This document shows, piece after piece, positions 36,636 through 46,300 of a stretch of DNA of 64,000 bases (positions are counted from its first letter, which is position 1; every line of letters begins with the position of its first letter). The translations under genes were made by a program, and so were the position numbers. The notes beneath the pieces are model-generated. The model was not told where the DNA came from, ran no database searches, and saw only the letters and a list, made by a program, of their open reading frames with translations. This stretch comes from Gelria sp. Kuro-4 (lineage in GTDB: Bacteria; Bacillota; DTU030; DUMP01): the NCBI RefSeq assembly GCF_019668485.1, contig NZ_AP024619.1, forward strand, positions 2,199,757-2,263,756, read 5' to 3'.

Positions 36636-37544
36636 GTGGTTCAACCTGCCTTGCTTGTCAACCTGCGCAGTCATCTTTCGCAGGCCGGTGACACCACCCT
36701 GGCCGGTGGATCGGTGCTCGTACTGGAGTTTGTAGGCGCGCCGGAGCTGGCGGCCAGGGAAGAGGGCCTCTGCCTCAGCCTTACCTTTACCGGTGCCGCG
36801 CTTAACATGCCGGCCGGAACCTACGCCGTTTACGACTCCCTGGTGAGCACGGTGGTCGTCCGGGAGGAGGGAGAGCGGGTTGTGGTTAAGGTAGAGCGCG
36901 ACCTGGCCGGCCCCTGGGAGGTGAAAAAGGAGGAAGGGCTCGTCCAACGTTTCACCCTTTACCTTGACCCAGCACCGCTCAAACCGATCCTCGACGGAAA
37001 GGTTGTGCTCCTGGATCCCTGGGCGCGGCCGCGGGCCTTCAGCCCCACCCAGCTCCTCGAGGGCGTGCCCACGCGGGACATCGCCGCGCGCCTGGGGCGC
37101 CTTCTCACCAGCGCCGGGGCGCAGCCGCACTTGGTAAGCGGCGGGCCGCTGCCGGTGCTCACGCCGCGCGCCGTGCGCAGCGGGCAAAGGTGCGACGCGG
37201 TCCTCGGCATCGCCACGGCGTACGCGCCGCGCCACCCGCGCTCCGGCTTCACGGTGCGCCGCCGGCCGGGCGATGCGGCCAGCCTCCGCCTCGCGCGCCT
37301 CTTGGCGGCGGAAATCACCCGCAAGCTGCCCCTGCCGCTCCTTGCCGAGACGGAAGCCGGCGACCGGCTGCTGCGGGAGATCCCGGCGCCCGGTGCGCTG
37401 GTGGAGGTGGGCTGCCTGTCACACCGGGTGGACGAAGGGCTGCTCAGAGACATCGACTTCAAGCAAAAGGTGGCACAGACGTTCTTTAACGCTCTGAAGC
37501 ATTTCTTCGCCGGCGCCGCGGCCGCCGCAAAAGAAAAAGAGTAA
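36636..37544 (+). CDS. degenerate amidase_3-fold protein, probably not catalytic
   Basis: A 302-residue protein without signal peptide or membrane segment. Residues ~1-115 resemble a beta-rich AMIN-like domain; the rest follows the N-acetylmuramoyl-L-alanine amidase (Amidase_3) plan: VVLLDPWARPRAF in place of DPGHGG, TRDIAARLGRLLTSAGA, GIATAY in place of SIHAN, and GALVEVGCLSHRVDEGLLRD matching the C-terminal ELGFLSN motif. Both zinc histidines are missing, although the late Glu remains. I infer a cytoplasmic binding or structural role. GTG 36636 is chosen for its AGGAGGTG site. Confidence 0.7.
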   Translation: MVQPALLVNLRSHLSQAGDTTLAGGSVLVLEFVGAPELAAREEGLCLSLTFTGAALNMPAGTYAVYDSLVSTVVVREEGERVVVKVERDLAGPWEVKKEEGLVQRFTLYLDPAPLKPILDGKVVLLDPWARPRAFSPTQLLEGVPTRDIAARLGRLLTSAGAQPHLVSGGPLPVLTPRAVRSGQRCDAVLGIATAYAPRHPRSGFTVRRRPGDAASLRLARLLAAEITRKLPLPLLAETEAGDRLLREIPAPGALVEVGCLSHRVDEGLLRDIDFKQKVAQTFFNALKHFFAGAAAAAKEKE

Positions 37545-37576
37545 GAGGGCTGTGCCCGGCGGAAGCTTTAAGCTTC

Positions 37577-37777
37577 CTAGCAAGCTGAGCGGCACAAGCG
37601 CCGCCAGGGTGGATTTCCCCGCTCTTTTTTTGGCCCCATAACGGCAACGGTGTGCCCGCCGGCGCTCTGCTCGGGCTGCGGCAGTTTCTCGGGCGCAGTA
37701 TGCTGTTTTTGCGCGTGAATGTCTTCTTGGCCGGTACAGGCCTCACGGCTGTCGGCCGCCTTCTTCTCGACTTCCAT
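37577..37777 (-). CDS. possible small protein following the MinD-like genes
   Basis: A 66-codon frame begins 5 bp after the second MinD-like stop, with only a weak ribosome-binding site. The product is hydrophilic, Lys/Glu/Gln-rich and ends in CRSAC. It overlaps the plus-strand terminator region. I cannot link it to a family; it may be spurious. Confidence 0.25.
   Translation of the reverse strand: MEVEKKAADSREACTGQEDIHAQKQHTAPEKLPQPEQSAGGHTVAVMGPKKERGNPPWRRLCRSAC
37587..37631 (+). terminator. probable terminator after the amidase-like gene
   Basis: GAGCGG (37587-37592) pairs with CCGCTC (37619-37624), followed by seven Ts; an inner GGC/GCC pair may extend it. Just before, GGAAGCTTTAAGCTTCC (37561-37577) is a near-perfect palindrome of unknown role. 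Confidence 0.6.
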
Positions 37778-37782
37778 CCAAA

Positions 37783-38658
37783 TCAGATTTCAAGAGTGCG
37801 GCGCACCGTCTCCCACAGAGCCATAAGCGCCCTTGCTCCTTCCCCACGCCTTCCTTCCACCGCCGGCAGCCCGGCCGCCGCAGCTGCGACCAGCTCAGGG
37901 TCGAAGGGAATTCGCCCGGCCGGCGGGATTTCCTCATCTCTTAAGTACCTCTCGATGGCTTCAGTGCCTGCCGGCTCCAGGTCCCACTTGTTCACGGCCG
38001 CCAGGACCGGAACAGCAAAATGGCACGCCAGCTTAACCACCCGCTCAAGATCGTGCCGGCCGGCGGCGGATGGTTCGGTTACAACAAGGACCAGATCCAC
38101 ACCGGAAAGCGCAGAAATCACCGGGCAACCGATACCCGGCGGACCATCGATGATAATGAGATCGCACCCCTCTTCAGCCGCCACTTCAGCTGCCGCCCGC
38201 CGCACCTGGGCCACCAGCTTGCCTGAGTTTTCCTCTCCCGGCTTGAGGCGTGCATGCACAAACGGCCCGAAGCGGGTGCGAGACAGAAACCACTCTCCCG
38301 CCACTCTTTCGGAAAGATAAATGGCCCCGCCGGGACAGGCTGAAACGCAGGCGCGGCAGCCTTCGCAGAGGAAAGGGTCGATCCGGTACCGGCCGTCAGG
38401 TTGAGCGGCCGGGGCAGCAAAGCGGCAGACGGCCGCACAGGTTCCGCAACCGGTGCACTTGACGGAATCAATTTCAGCCTTGGGCAAAGCCTTGAAGTCA
38501 TGGGTTTCCACTACTTCGGGAGCGAGGAGAAGGTGCAGGTCGGCCGCATCAACGTCGCAGTCGGCAAGAACCTTCTTGGAAGCCAGGGCGGCAAAAGCCC
38601 CGGCTACGGTCGTCTTGCCTGTCCCGCCTTTGCCGCTCAGGACGAGCAGCTGTTTCAT
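37783..38658 (-). CDS. MinD-superfamily ATPase with inserted 2[4Fe-4S] ferredoxin domain (second copy)
   Basis: A 291-residue P-loop ATPase. The deviant Walker A GKGGTGKTT is at 9-17. A bacterial ferredoxin insert follows with two CxxCxxCxxxC clusters at Cys68/71/74/78 and Cys98/101/104/108, then the ATPase core resumes (LIIIDGPPGIGCPVIS, VTEPSAAGRHDL). In Desulfovibrio such paired ATPases belong to the orange-protein (ORP) complex. It overlaps the first copy by 4 bp. Substrates are unknown; scaffold or delivery of a metal cluster is the usual guess. Confidence 0.88.
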   Translation of the reverse strand: MKQLLVLSGKGGTGKTTVAGAFAALASKKVLADCDVDAADLHLLLAPEVVETHDFKALPKAEIDSVKCTGCGTCAAVCRFAAPAAQPDGRYRIDPFLCEGCRACVSACPGGAIYLSERVAGEWFLSRTRFGPFVHARLKPGEENSGKLVAQVRRAAAEVAAEEGCDLIIIDGPPGIGCPVISALSGVDLVLVVTEPSAAGRHDLERVVKLACHFAVPVLAAVNKWDLEPAGTEAIERYLRDEEIPPAGRIPFDPELVAAAAAGLPAVEGRRGEGARALMALWETVRRTLEI

Positions 38659-39503
38659 CCCCTACCGCCTCCCCGTACCCTCTCCCATAGGCGGCGAAAC
38701 TCCATCCGCCAGTCGGGAAATTCCTGAACTATGAGCCGTCCGCGGGCGATGGTTTCGGCAAAACGGCGGTCGAAGGGTATACGCATCAGGAGGGGTATCC
38801 CTTCCCGGCGGCAGTATGCCTGCACGTCGTCCGTCCCTATTCCTGCTCGATTCAGAACCACCCCATGCGGTAGCTTCATCTCCCGTACCAGCTCGACGGC
38901 CAGCTTGAGGTCATTCAGCCCGAACGGAGTCGGTTCCGTAACCAAAAGGACGTAGTCGCTCCGGGCAATGGCGGCCACGACCGGGCAGGAAGTCCCCGGC
39001 GGCGCATCGAGTATGACATCACCCGCCCAGGCTGCTCTCTTCACCGCTTTCACCACCGGAACCGCCAGGGCCGTACCTACGTCTATCCTGCCCTGAACAA
39101 AACCTGTGCGCCCGGCGCTCCCGCGGCTCACTACGCCGAGCCGCCGCGGTTCCTCGTGCAGCGCTCCCGCCGGGCAAACCCGCACGCAACTGCCACAGCC
39201 GTGGCAAAGCTCGGGGAAAACGAGCGCCTTTTCCCCAAGCACGGCCACGGCATGGAAGGCACAGGCCTCGACGCACTTTCCGCAGCCGGAGCAGCGGGCT
39301 CTTTTCACCGTCGGAACCCTTATGTTAACCTCGCGCACTTCATGCTGGGTGGGGTGAAGAAAGAGGTGCGCGTTCGGTTCTTCCACATCGCAGTCGAGAA
39401 GCTGGATCGGGCCTTCTTCGGCAAGCACGTGCGCCAGGTTCACCGCCACCGTAGTCTTCCCGGTCCCGCCCTTACCACTCGCCACCGCCACCTGCATTGC
39501 CAT
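38655..39503 (-). CDS. MinD-superfamily ATPase with inserted 2[4Fe-4S] ferredoxin domain (first copy)
   Basis: A 282-residue paralogue of the next gene. Walker A SGKGGTGKTT starts near residue 9; ferredoxin clusters are Cys71/74/77/81 and Cys100/103/106/110; the Walker B-like segment is ILDAPPGTSCPV. All eight cluster cysteines are present. The two ATPases probably act as a heterodimer, each with its own insert, as in ORP-type clusters of strict anaerobes. It lies 50 bp after a NifX-like gene. Confidence 0.88.
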   Translation of the reverse strand: MAMQVAVASGKGGTGKTTVAVNLAHVLAEEGPIQLLDCDVEEPNAHLFLHPTQHEVREVNIRVPTVKRARCSGCGKCVEACAFHAVAVLGEKALVFPELCHGCGSCVRVCPAGALHEEPRRLGVVSRGSAGRTGFVQGRIDVGTALAVPVVKAVKRAAWAGDVILDAPPGTSCPVVAAIARSDYVLLVTEPTPFGLNDLKLAVELVREMKLPHGVVLNRAGIGTDDVQAYCRREGIPLLMRIPFDRRFAETIARGRLIVQEFPDWRMEFRRLWERVRGGGRG

Positions 39504-39553
39504 CCACTCCTCAATCCGGCGAGCACCAGAGGGCGCCTTTTAGTTTGCGTTTT

Positions 39554-39892
39554 TCAGTGTCCTCCATGTTCACACGCGCTGGTGCCCAGGGTGAGGTCAC
39601 CGGCCAGGTAAGCCTTAACCACCTCATCGGCAGGGCCGCTTGCCCCGATGACGGTTTTTATGCCCTGCGCAGCAAAAAGATCCTGGGCCGAAGGTCCCAT
39701 CCCGCCGGCAATAATGCAGTCCGCCCCTTTTTCCGCCAGATAGCGGGGCAGAAAGCCCGGCTGGTGCCCAGGGTTGGGGATAACCACTTTGGACTGAATT
39801 TGACCGTTGTCCACGTCAAACAGCGTGTACTCCTGGCAACGGCCGAAGTGTTGGGCAACCTGCCCGTTTTCGGTTGCAACGGCAATCCTCAT
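39554..39892 (-). CDS. NifX/NifB-C-like dinitrogenase iron-molybdenum cofactor-binding domain protein (2)
   Basis: A 112-residue RNase H-like small domain (MRIAVATENGQVAQHFGRC), the fold of NifX, NafY and orange protein. The GHQPGFLPRYLAEKGADCIIAGGMG segment continues the family pattern, and the tail CEHGGH may add a metal ligand. ATG 39892 (AAGGAGG, 8 nt) is preferred over a longer frame. Proteins of this kind bind Fe-S or Mo-Cu clusters; with no nitrogenase genes here, ORP-like function is likelier than nitrogen fixation. Confidence 0.87.
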   Translation of the reverse strand: MRIAVATENGQVAQHFGRCQEYTLFDVDNGQIQSKVVIPNPGHQPGFLPRYLAEKGADCIIAGGMGPSAQDLFAAQGIKTVIGASGPADEVVKAYLAGDLTLGTSACEHGGH

Positions 39893-39942
39893 GCATCTTG
39901 CCTCCTTCTCGTCCGGCAACGTCAGAAGCCCCAAAAACAAAC

Positions 39943-40003
39943 GGCGCCAGGGTTCAGCGCAGGCCGCACTTCGCTCTTATACGGGGCGCCTTACCCTGAC
40001 GCC
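39943..40003 (-). terminator. terminator or attenuator between the two NifX-like genes
   Basis: Minus strand GGCGTCAGGGT (40003-39993) pairs with ACCCTGGCGCC (39953-39943), an 11-bp stem with one U-G pair, then GTTTGTTTTT. It sits in a 140-bp gap inside the operon and could reduce downstream expression. Confidence 0.7.
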
Positions 40004-40032
40004 TTGGGGTTAAGGGGATTGTGCAGCTTAAT

Positions 40033-40395
40033 TCACGTGCCGCTATGAGCTGACACCGTGGGGCCGGAAGCCGCAGCCAGCCGCCCTTCGCGGAAGTCCC
40101 CCAGCGCCTGTCGCACCGTGCCGCCTCCGGCAATGTAAACCGGGATTCCGCCGGCCGACAGTGCCCGTGCAGCGTTCGGGCCGACATTACCGGTGATCAG
40201 CGCCTCCACTTTTTCCTGTGCCAGGCGCTGAGCCATGGCGATCCCTGCGCCGCCGGGTTCGCCGAGCACCGGGTTCGGAATCGCCGTCCAGTCATTCGCT
40301 AGAGTATCAGCCAGGATGAGATACCGGCAGCGGCCGAAGCGGGGATCGATGGCGCTGTCCAGGGTCGGCCCCTGGGCGGTAACGGCGATCTTCAT
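40033..40395 (-). CDS. NifX/NifB-C-like cofactor-binding domain protein (1)
   Basis: A 120-residue relative of the preceding entry: MKIAVTAQGPTLDSAIDPRFGRC, then VEALITGNVGPNAARAL and the glycine-rich turn IAGGGTVRQAL. ATG 40395 follows a GGTGGTAGTAAG site; the frame upstream of it overlaps the DUF5320 gene. It is separated from the second NifX-like gene by an attenuator-like hairpin. Confidence 0.86.
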   Translation of the reverse strand: MKIAVTAQGPTLDSAIDPRFGRCRYLILADTLANDWTAIPNPVLGEPGGAGIAMAQRLAQEKVEALITGNVGPNAARALSAGGIPVYIAGGGTVRQALGDFREGRLAAASGPTVSAHSGT

Positions 40396-40424
40396 CTTAC
40401 TACCACCTTCAGCTGCGCCTGGCA

Positions 40425-40802
40425 TCATTCTTTCTTCTCGGCATCAACCTGCTTACCGAGTTCGGCAAGCCGCTCTTTAATCGCGGCCAGCTGTTCTTCC
40501 AGGTAGGCCGCCTGCGCCTTGAGAACCTCGCTTTCAGCCGGTGCAGGACCTCCGGGGACAAAAGGTACTGCGGGCGGGTAAGCATAGGGAAAGCCGTAAA
40601 ACCCGCGTGCCCAGCCGGGTAGACCGGTCACCCAGTACCAGTACCTGTTCCCAAACCCGCGTCCGCGGCCAAAACCTGAGCCGAACCCCCGGAACCCGAT
40701 GGGATTGTAGGCTCCCGGCCCCGGATAACCGGCGCAGTATCCCAAACGACGCCCCGTGAGCGGTCCCATACCAAGCGGTCCGGTTCCGTCACCAAACGGC
40801 AT
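40425..40802 (-). CDS. DUF5320 domain-containing protein
   Basis: A 125-residue protein with the DUF5320 N-terminus MPFGDGTGPLGMGPLTGRRL, a Gly/Phe/Tyr/Arg-rich low-complexity middle, and a C-terminal coiled coil (VLKAQAAYLEEQLAAIKERL). DUF5320 proteins are typical companions of NifX-like/MinD clusters in anaerobes; their function is unknown. ATG 40802 follows AAAGGAGA at 8 nt; the longer upstream frame is an out-of-frame reading of the zinc-ribbon gene. Confidence 0.88.
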   Translation of the reverse strand: MPFGDGTGPLGMGPLTGRRLGYCAGYPGPGAYNPIGFRGFGSGFGRGRGFGNRYWYWVTGLPGWARGFYGFPYAYPPAVPFVPGGPAPAESEVLKAQAAYLEEQLAAIKERLAELGKQVDAEKKE

Positions 40803-40866
40803 GACAATCTCTCCTTTCTTCTCGCGAGTGATTCCTGTTAGTTTGCATAAGACGCAAACATCTACA

Positions 40867-41061
40867 CTATTCTTGCCCGGCGCGATTTCTTCCCCAACCG
40901 CCACCTCCTCCACCTGGGCCGCGGCCGCCCGCACCGCCCGGATCGGCGCGGTGCACAAGGCCGCCGCACTTAGGGCAACGCAGGTTTGCCCCTTGCCGCC
41001 CTGTGCCGTAAGGAAGGCTGAATTCATACCCACAAACTGCACAGCGAAACTTCCGCTCCAC
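40867..41061 (-). CDS. small zinc-ribbon protein
   Basis: A 64-residue protein starting at GTG 41061 behind GGAGGTG. It contains two CxxC pairs (FRCAVCGYEF and LRCPKCGGLV, about residues 6-35) forming a rubredoxin-like zinc ribbon, then a Gly-rich basic tail ending GWGRNRAGQE. It is the first gene of the ORP-like cluster, about 93 bp downstream of the predicted transcription start. Its length and position suggest a regulator or assembly factor, but no function is known. Confidence 0.75.
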   Translation of the reverse strand: MERKFRCAVCGYEFSLPYGTGRQGANLRCPKCGGLVHRADPGGAGGRGPGGGGGGWGRNRAGQE

Positions 41062-41140
41062 GCACCCACCTCCCGCGGATTTCCATCCGGATACGCCTGC
41101 CCGCACAACCCTCGACAACCCAACGTGTAAACAGCTACTT

Positions 41141-41156
41141 ATGGTCATATGTCCAT
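41141..41156. promoter_or_regulatory. palindromic operator candidate at the ORP-like cluster
   Basis: ATGGTCATATGTCCAT, a 16-bp inverted repeat (ATGGnCATATGnCCAT), overlaps the expected transcription start of the downstream operon (about 41154), the usual place for a repressor site. Confidence 0.6.
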
Positions 41157-41160
41157 TATT

Positions 41161-41190
41161 AGTATACCCGTAATTCTGGGCATAAGTCAA
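41161..41190 (-). promoter_or_regulatory. sigma-A promoter of the ORP-like cluster
   Basis: Minus strand TTGACT (41190-41185), 18-nt spacer, TATACT (41166-41161); each hexamer matches 5 of 6. No sigma-54 -24/-12 element is seen, unlike the Desulfovibrio ORP operons. Confidence 0.8.
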
Positions 41191-41438
41191 TAACCGTGAA
41201 CAATTTTTTCCGCCCGGCCCAGTCGCCAGTTGCCTTCCGGCTTCAGGTACACAGCTACTCATCCCCCAGCCTCGCATTCCTTCAGCTTCGCAGCATTCCC
41301 TGTGGGAGTAGCCAAACCCGGCAAACGGGGCGCCGGCCGGCTCGACCGGGCTGGAGCATCATTAGAGAGTAAACAATTGCCCCCTCGGTTGGACCGAGAG
41401 GGCAGTACCACGTGCCAGGGGCGCAGACTCTATACCGG
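41191..41438. other. intergenic region between ORP-like cluster promoter and uvrC
   Basis: Together with the promoter and leader this makes a 377-bp gene-free stretch. Apart from the uvrC terminator at its right end I see no gene, RNA or repeat in it. Confidence 0.6.
41379..41403 (-). terminator. terminator downstream of uvrC
   Basis: Minus strand GCCCTCTCGGT / ACCGAGGGGGC with a 3-nt loop and one mismatched step, followed by AATTGTTT. It lies 36 bp after the uvrC stop. Confidence 0.65.
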
Positions 41439-43241
41439 TCACCCGTGCAGGTGGGCGTAGAGGGCTTCGGCGGCGGGGCGGGTGAGGCCGGGCACGGCCA
41501 GGAGCTCCTCCAGGGTGGCCTCCCGCAGCCGCTTCAGCGACCCGAAGTGCTTGAGGAGCGCCTTGCGGCGCCGCGGGCCGATACCCGGCACCTCCTCCAG
41601 CTCTGAGCGCAGGGCCTCCCTCCCGTGCAGCGACCGGTGGTAGGTGATGCCGAAGCGGTGCGCCTCGTCCCGCACCTGCTGCAAAAGCTGCAGCGCCACC
41701 GAGTCGCGCGGCAGGAGCAGCGGCTCCACGCTTCCTTCCGCGTAGAGTTCCTCGTGCTGTTTCGCCAGCCCGTAGGTGGGAATACCCGCCAGCCCCAGCT
41801 CGCGCAGCACCGCCCGCGCCGCGCCCAGCTGGCCCTTCCCGCCGTCGATGAGGATAAGGTCGGGCAGCGGCAGCTTGTCGCGCAGGCTGCCGCTGTAGCG
41901 CCGGCGCACTGCCTCAGCCATCATGGCGAAGTCGTTGGCCTGCAGGACCGTGCGGATGCGGAAACGGCGGTAGTGGCCCTTGCGCGGCCGGCCGTCCTCA
42001 AAGACCACCATGGCAGCCACCGCCTCCTGCCCCTGGATGTTGGAAATGTCGAAGCCCTCGATGCGCCGCGGCAGCCTCTCCAGCCCCAGGGCCGCCTTAA
42101 GCGCCGCCACCGCACCCTCTGTGCGCGCCTCCCGGTGCGCCCACAGCTCCTCTTCCTCGCGCAGGGCCAGCGTGGCGTTGTTGGCCGCCAGGGCCGCCAG
42201 TTCCTTCTTTGCACCCCGCTGCGGCACGCGGATGCTTACCCGCCGGCCGGCCAGTCGGCTCAGGTACTGGGCCAAAAGCTCCTGGTCCTCGGCCGGTTCG
42301 GCCAACAGGATCGTCGGCGGCAGCGCCGCCGCCCGGGAGTAGTAGTCCTTGAGGAAGCCCGCCAGCACCGCCGGCCGCTCGTGTCCCTCGGTACCCTTGA
42401 GGAAAAACGTCTCGCGGGCGGCGAGTTTGCCGTGCCGCACCTGGAAGACCTGCACGCAGGCTTCCGTTACCCCGCGCGCCAGGGCCACTACGTCCTGGTT
42501 TTCCCCGTCCAGCGAAACCACCTTTTGTTTCTCCAGCACCCGCTCCAGCGCCGCCACCTGGTCGCGCAGCTCTGCCGCCTCCTCGAACCGCAGCCCGGCC
42601 GCCGCCGCTTCCATCCGCCCTTTCAGCCGCTTTACCAACACCTCCTGCCGGCCCTCCAAAAAGAGCGTCAGCTCCTTTACCATCTCCTGGTAGGCCGCGC
42701 GGTCCGCCCGGCCGGTGCACGGCCCCAGGCAGCGCTTGATGTGGAAGTTGAGGCAGGGGCGGTCCCGGTGGGCAAAATCGTGCGGGCTGCAGGTTCGAAG
42801 GGGAAAGACCTTCTTCAGGAGGCGCACCGTGTCGTTCAAGGCCCCAACGTCCGTGTAGGGGCCGAAGTAACGGGCACCGTCTTCCTTGAGCCGACGCGTA
42901 ATGAGCAGGCGCGGAAACTCCTCGTTCACGGTCAGCTTGAGGTAAGGGTACTGCTTGTCGTCGCGCAGGAGGATGTTGTAGCGCGGGTGCTCCTTCTTGA
43001 TGAAGTTGCACTCCAGCGCCAGGGCCTCCACCTCGGAGTCGGTGACGATGTACTCGAAGTCGGCCACGTGCTCCAACATGGCGCGCACCTTCGGAGCATG
43101 GTCATGGGACTTGAAGTAGGAGCGCACGCGGTTCTTCAGGTTCACCGCCTTGCCCACGTAGATGATCTCGCCCCGCCGGTCCTTCATCAGGTAAACGCCG
43201 GGCCGCTCAGGCAGGAGCTCCAGCTTTTTCTCCAGGTCCAC
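41439..43241 (-). CDS. uvrC: excinuclease ABC subunit C
   Basis: A 600-residue UvrC that makes both incisions in nucleotide excision repair. It has the N-terminal GIY-YIG domain (ERPGVYLMKDRRGEIIYVGKA, split here by description), the first catalytic region with ALALECNFIKKEHPRYNILL, a UVR motif, the RNase H-like domain (EGFDISNIQGQEAV; DLILIDGGKGQL) and C-terminal helix-hairpin-helix motifs. GTG 43241 follows GGGGTGAG and lies 11 bp after uvrA; the longer frame overlaps uvrA and is rejected. Confidence 0.96.
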   Translation of the reverse strand: MDLEKKLELLPERPGVYLMKDRRGEIIYVGKAVNLKNRVRSYFKSHDHAPKVRAMLEHVADFEYIVTDSEVEALALECNFIKKEHPRYNILLRDDKQYPYLKLTVNEEFPRLLITRRLKEDGARYFGPYTDVGALNDTVRLLKKVFPLRTCSPHDFAHRDRPCLNFHIKRCLGPCTGRADRAAYQEMVKELTLFLEGRQEVLVKRLKGRMEAAAAGLRFEEAAELRDQVAALERVLEKQKVVSLDGENQDVVALARGVTEACVQVFQVRHGKLAARETFFLKGTEGHERPAVLAGFLKDYYSRAAALPPTILLAEPAEDQELLAQYLSRLAGRRVSIRVPQRGAKKELAALAANNATLALREEEELWAHREARTEGAVAALKAALGLERLPRRIEGFDISNIQGQEAVAAMVVFEDGRPRKGHYRRFRIRTVLQANDFAMMAEAVRRRYSGSLRDKLPLPDLILIDGGKGQLGAARAVLRELGLAGIPTYGLAKQHEELYAEGSVEPLLLPRDSVALQLLQQVRDEAHRFGITYHRSLHGREALRSELEEVPGIGPRRRKALLKHFGSLKRLREATLEELLAVPGLTRPAAEALYAHLHG

Positions 43242-43252
43242 GTTTCTCACCC

Positions 43253-46096
<2,844 letters not shown>

Positions 46097-46131
46097 ACTG
46101 CTGGCACCTCCCGGGGTACTGCCCTCAAGTT

Positions 46132-46159
46132 ATTATACCACACGTTTTTCGCCGGCCAA
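46132..46159 (-). promoter_or_regulatory. promoter of uvrAC
   Basis: Minus strand TTGGCC (46159-46154), 16 nt, TATAAT (46137-46132) with an extended TGTGG before it. No LexA box of the GAAC-N4-GTTC type is visible around it. Confidence 0.6.
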
Positions 46160-46300
46160 GCGCAACGTGGCCGGGCAGCCCCTCAGAGGAAATGGGCCGG
46201 CCGCCGGCGAAAATCAGTGGGCAGGAAGGCGGCGATAAGGGCGTTGGGTTCGTCTTAAGTTTGCAGGCAGACACAAAATTGGGTGAAAGGAAGTGATTTG

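Noticed and set aside
37486..37746. 86-codon minus-strand frame below the amidase-like gene
   Set aside because: It overlaps the 3' end of that gene and its terminator, with Arg-rich shadow composition.
37783..40395. Nitrogenase cofactor assembly genes (nifX/nifB)
   Set aside because: Only the small cofactor-binding domain is present, with MinD-ferredoxin ATPases and DUF5320 and no nif structural genes; the ORP-like reading fits better.
46097..46300. LexA/SOS box for uvrA (and before uvrB at 50751-50801)
   Set aside because: No CGAAC-N4-GTTCG-like sequence within the promoter regions.
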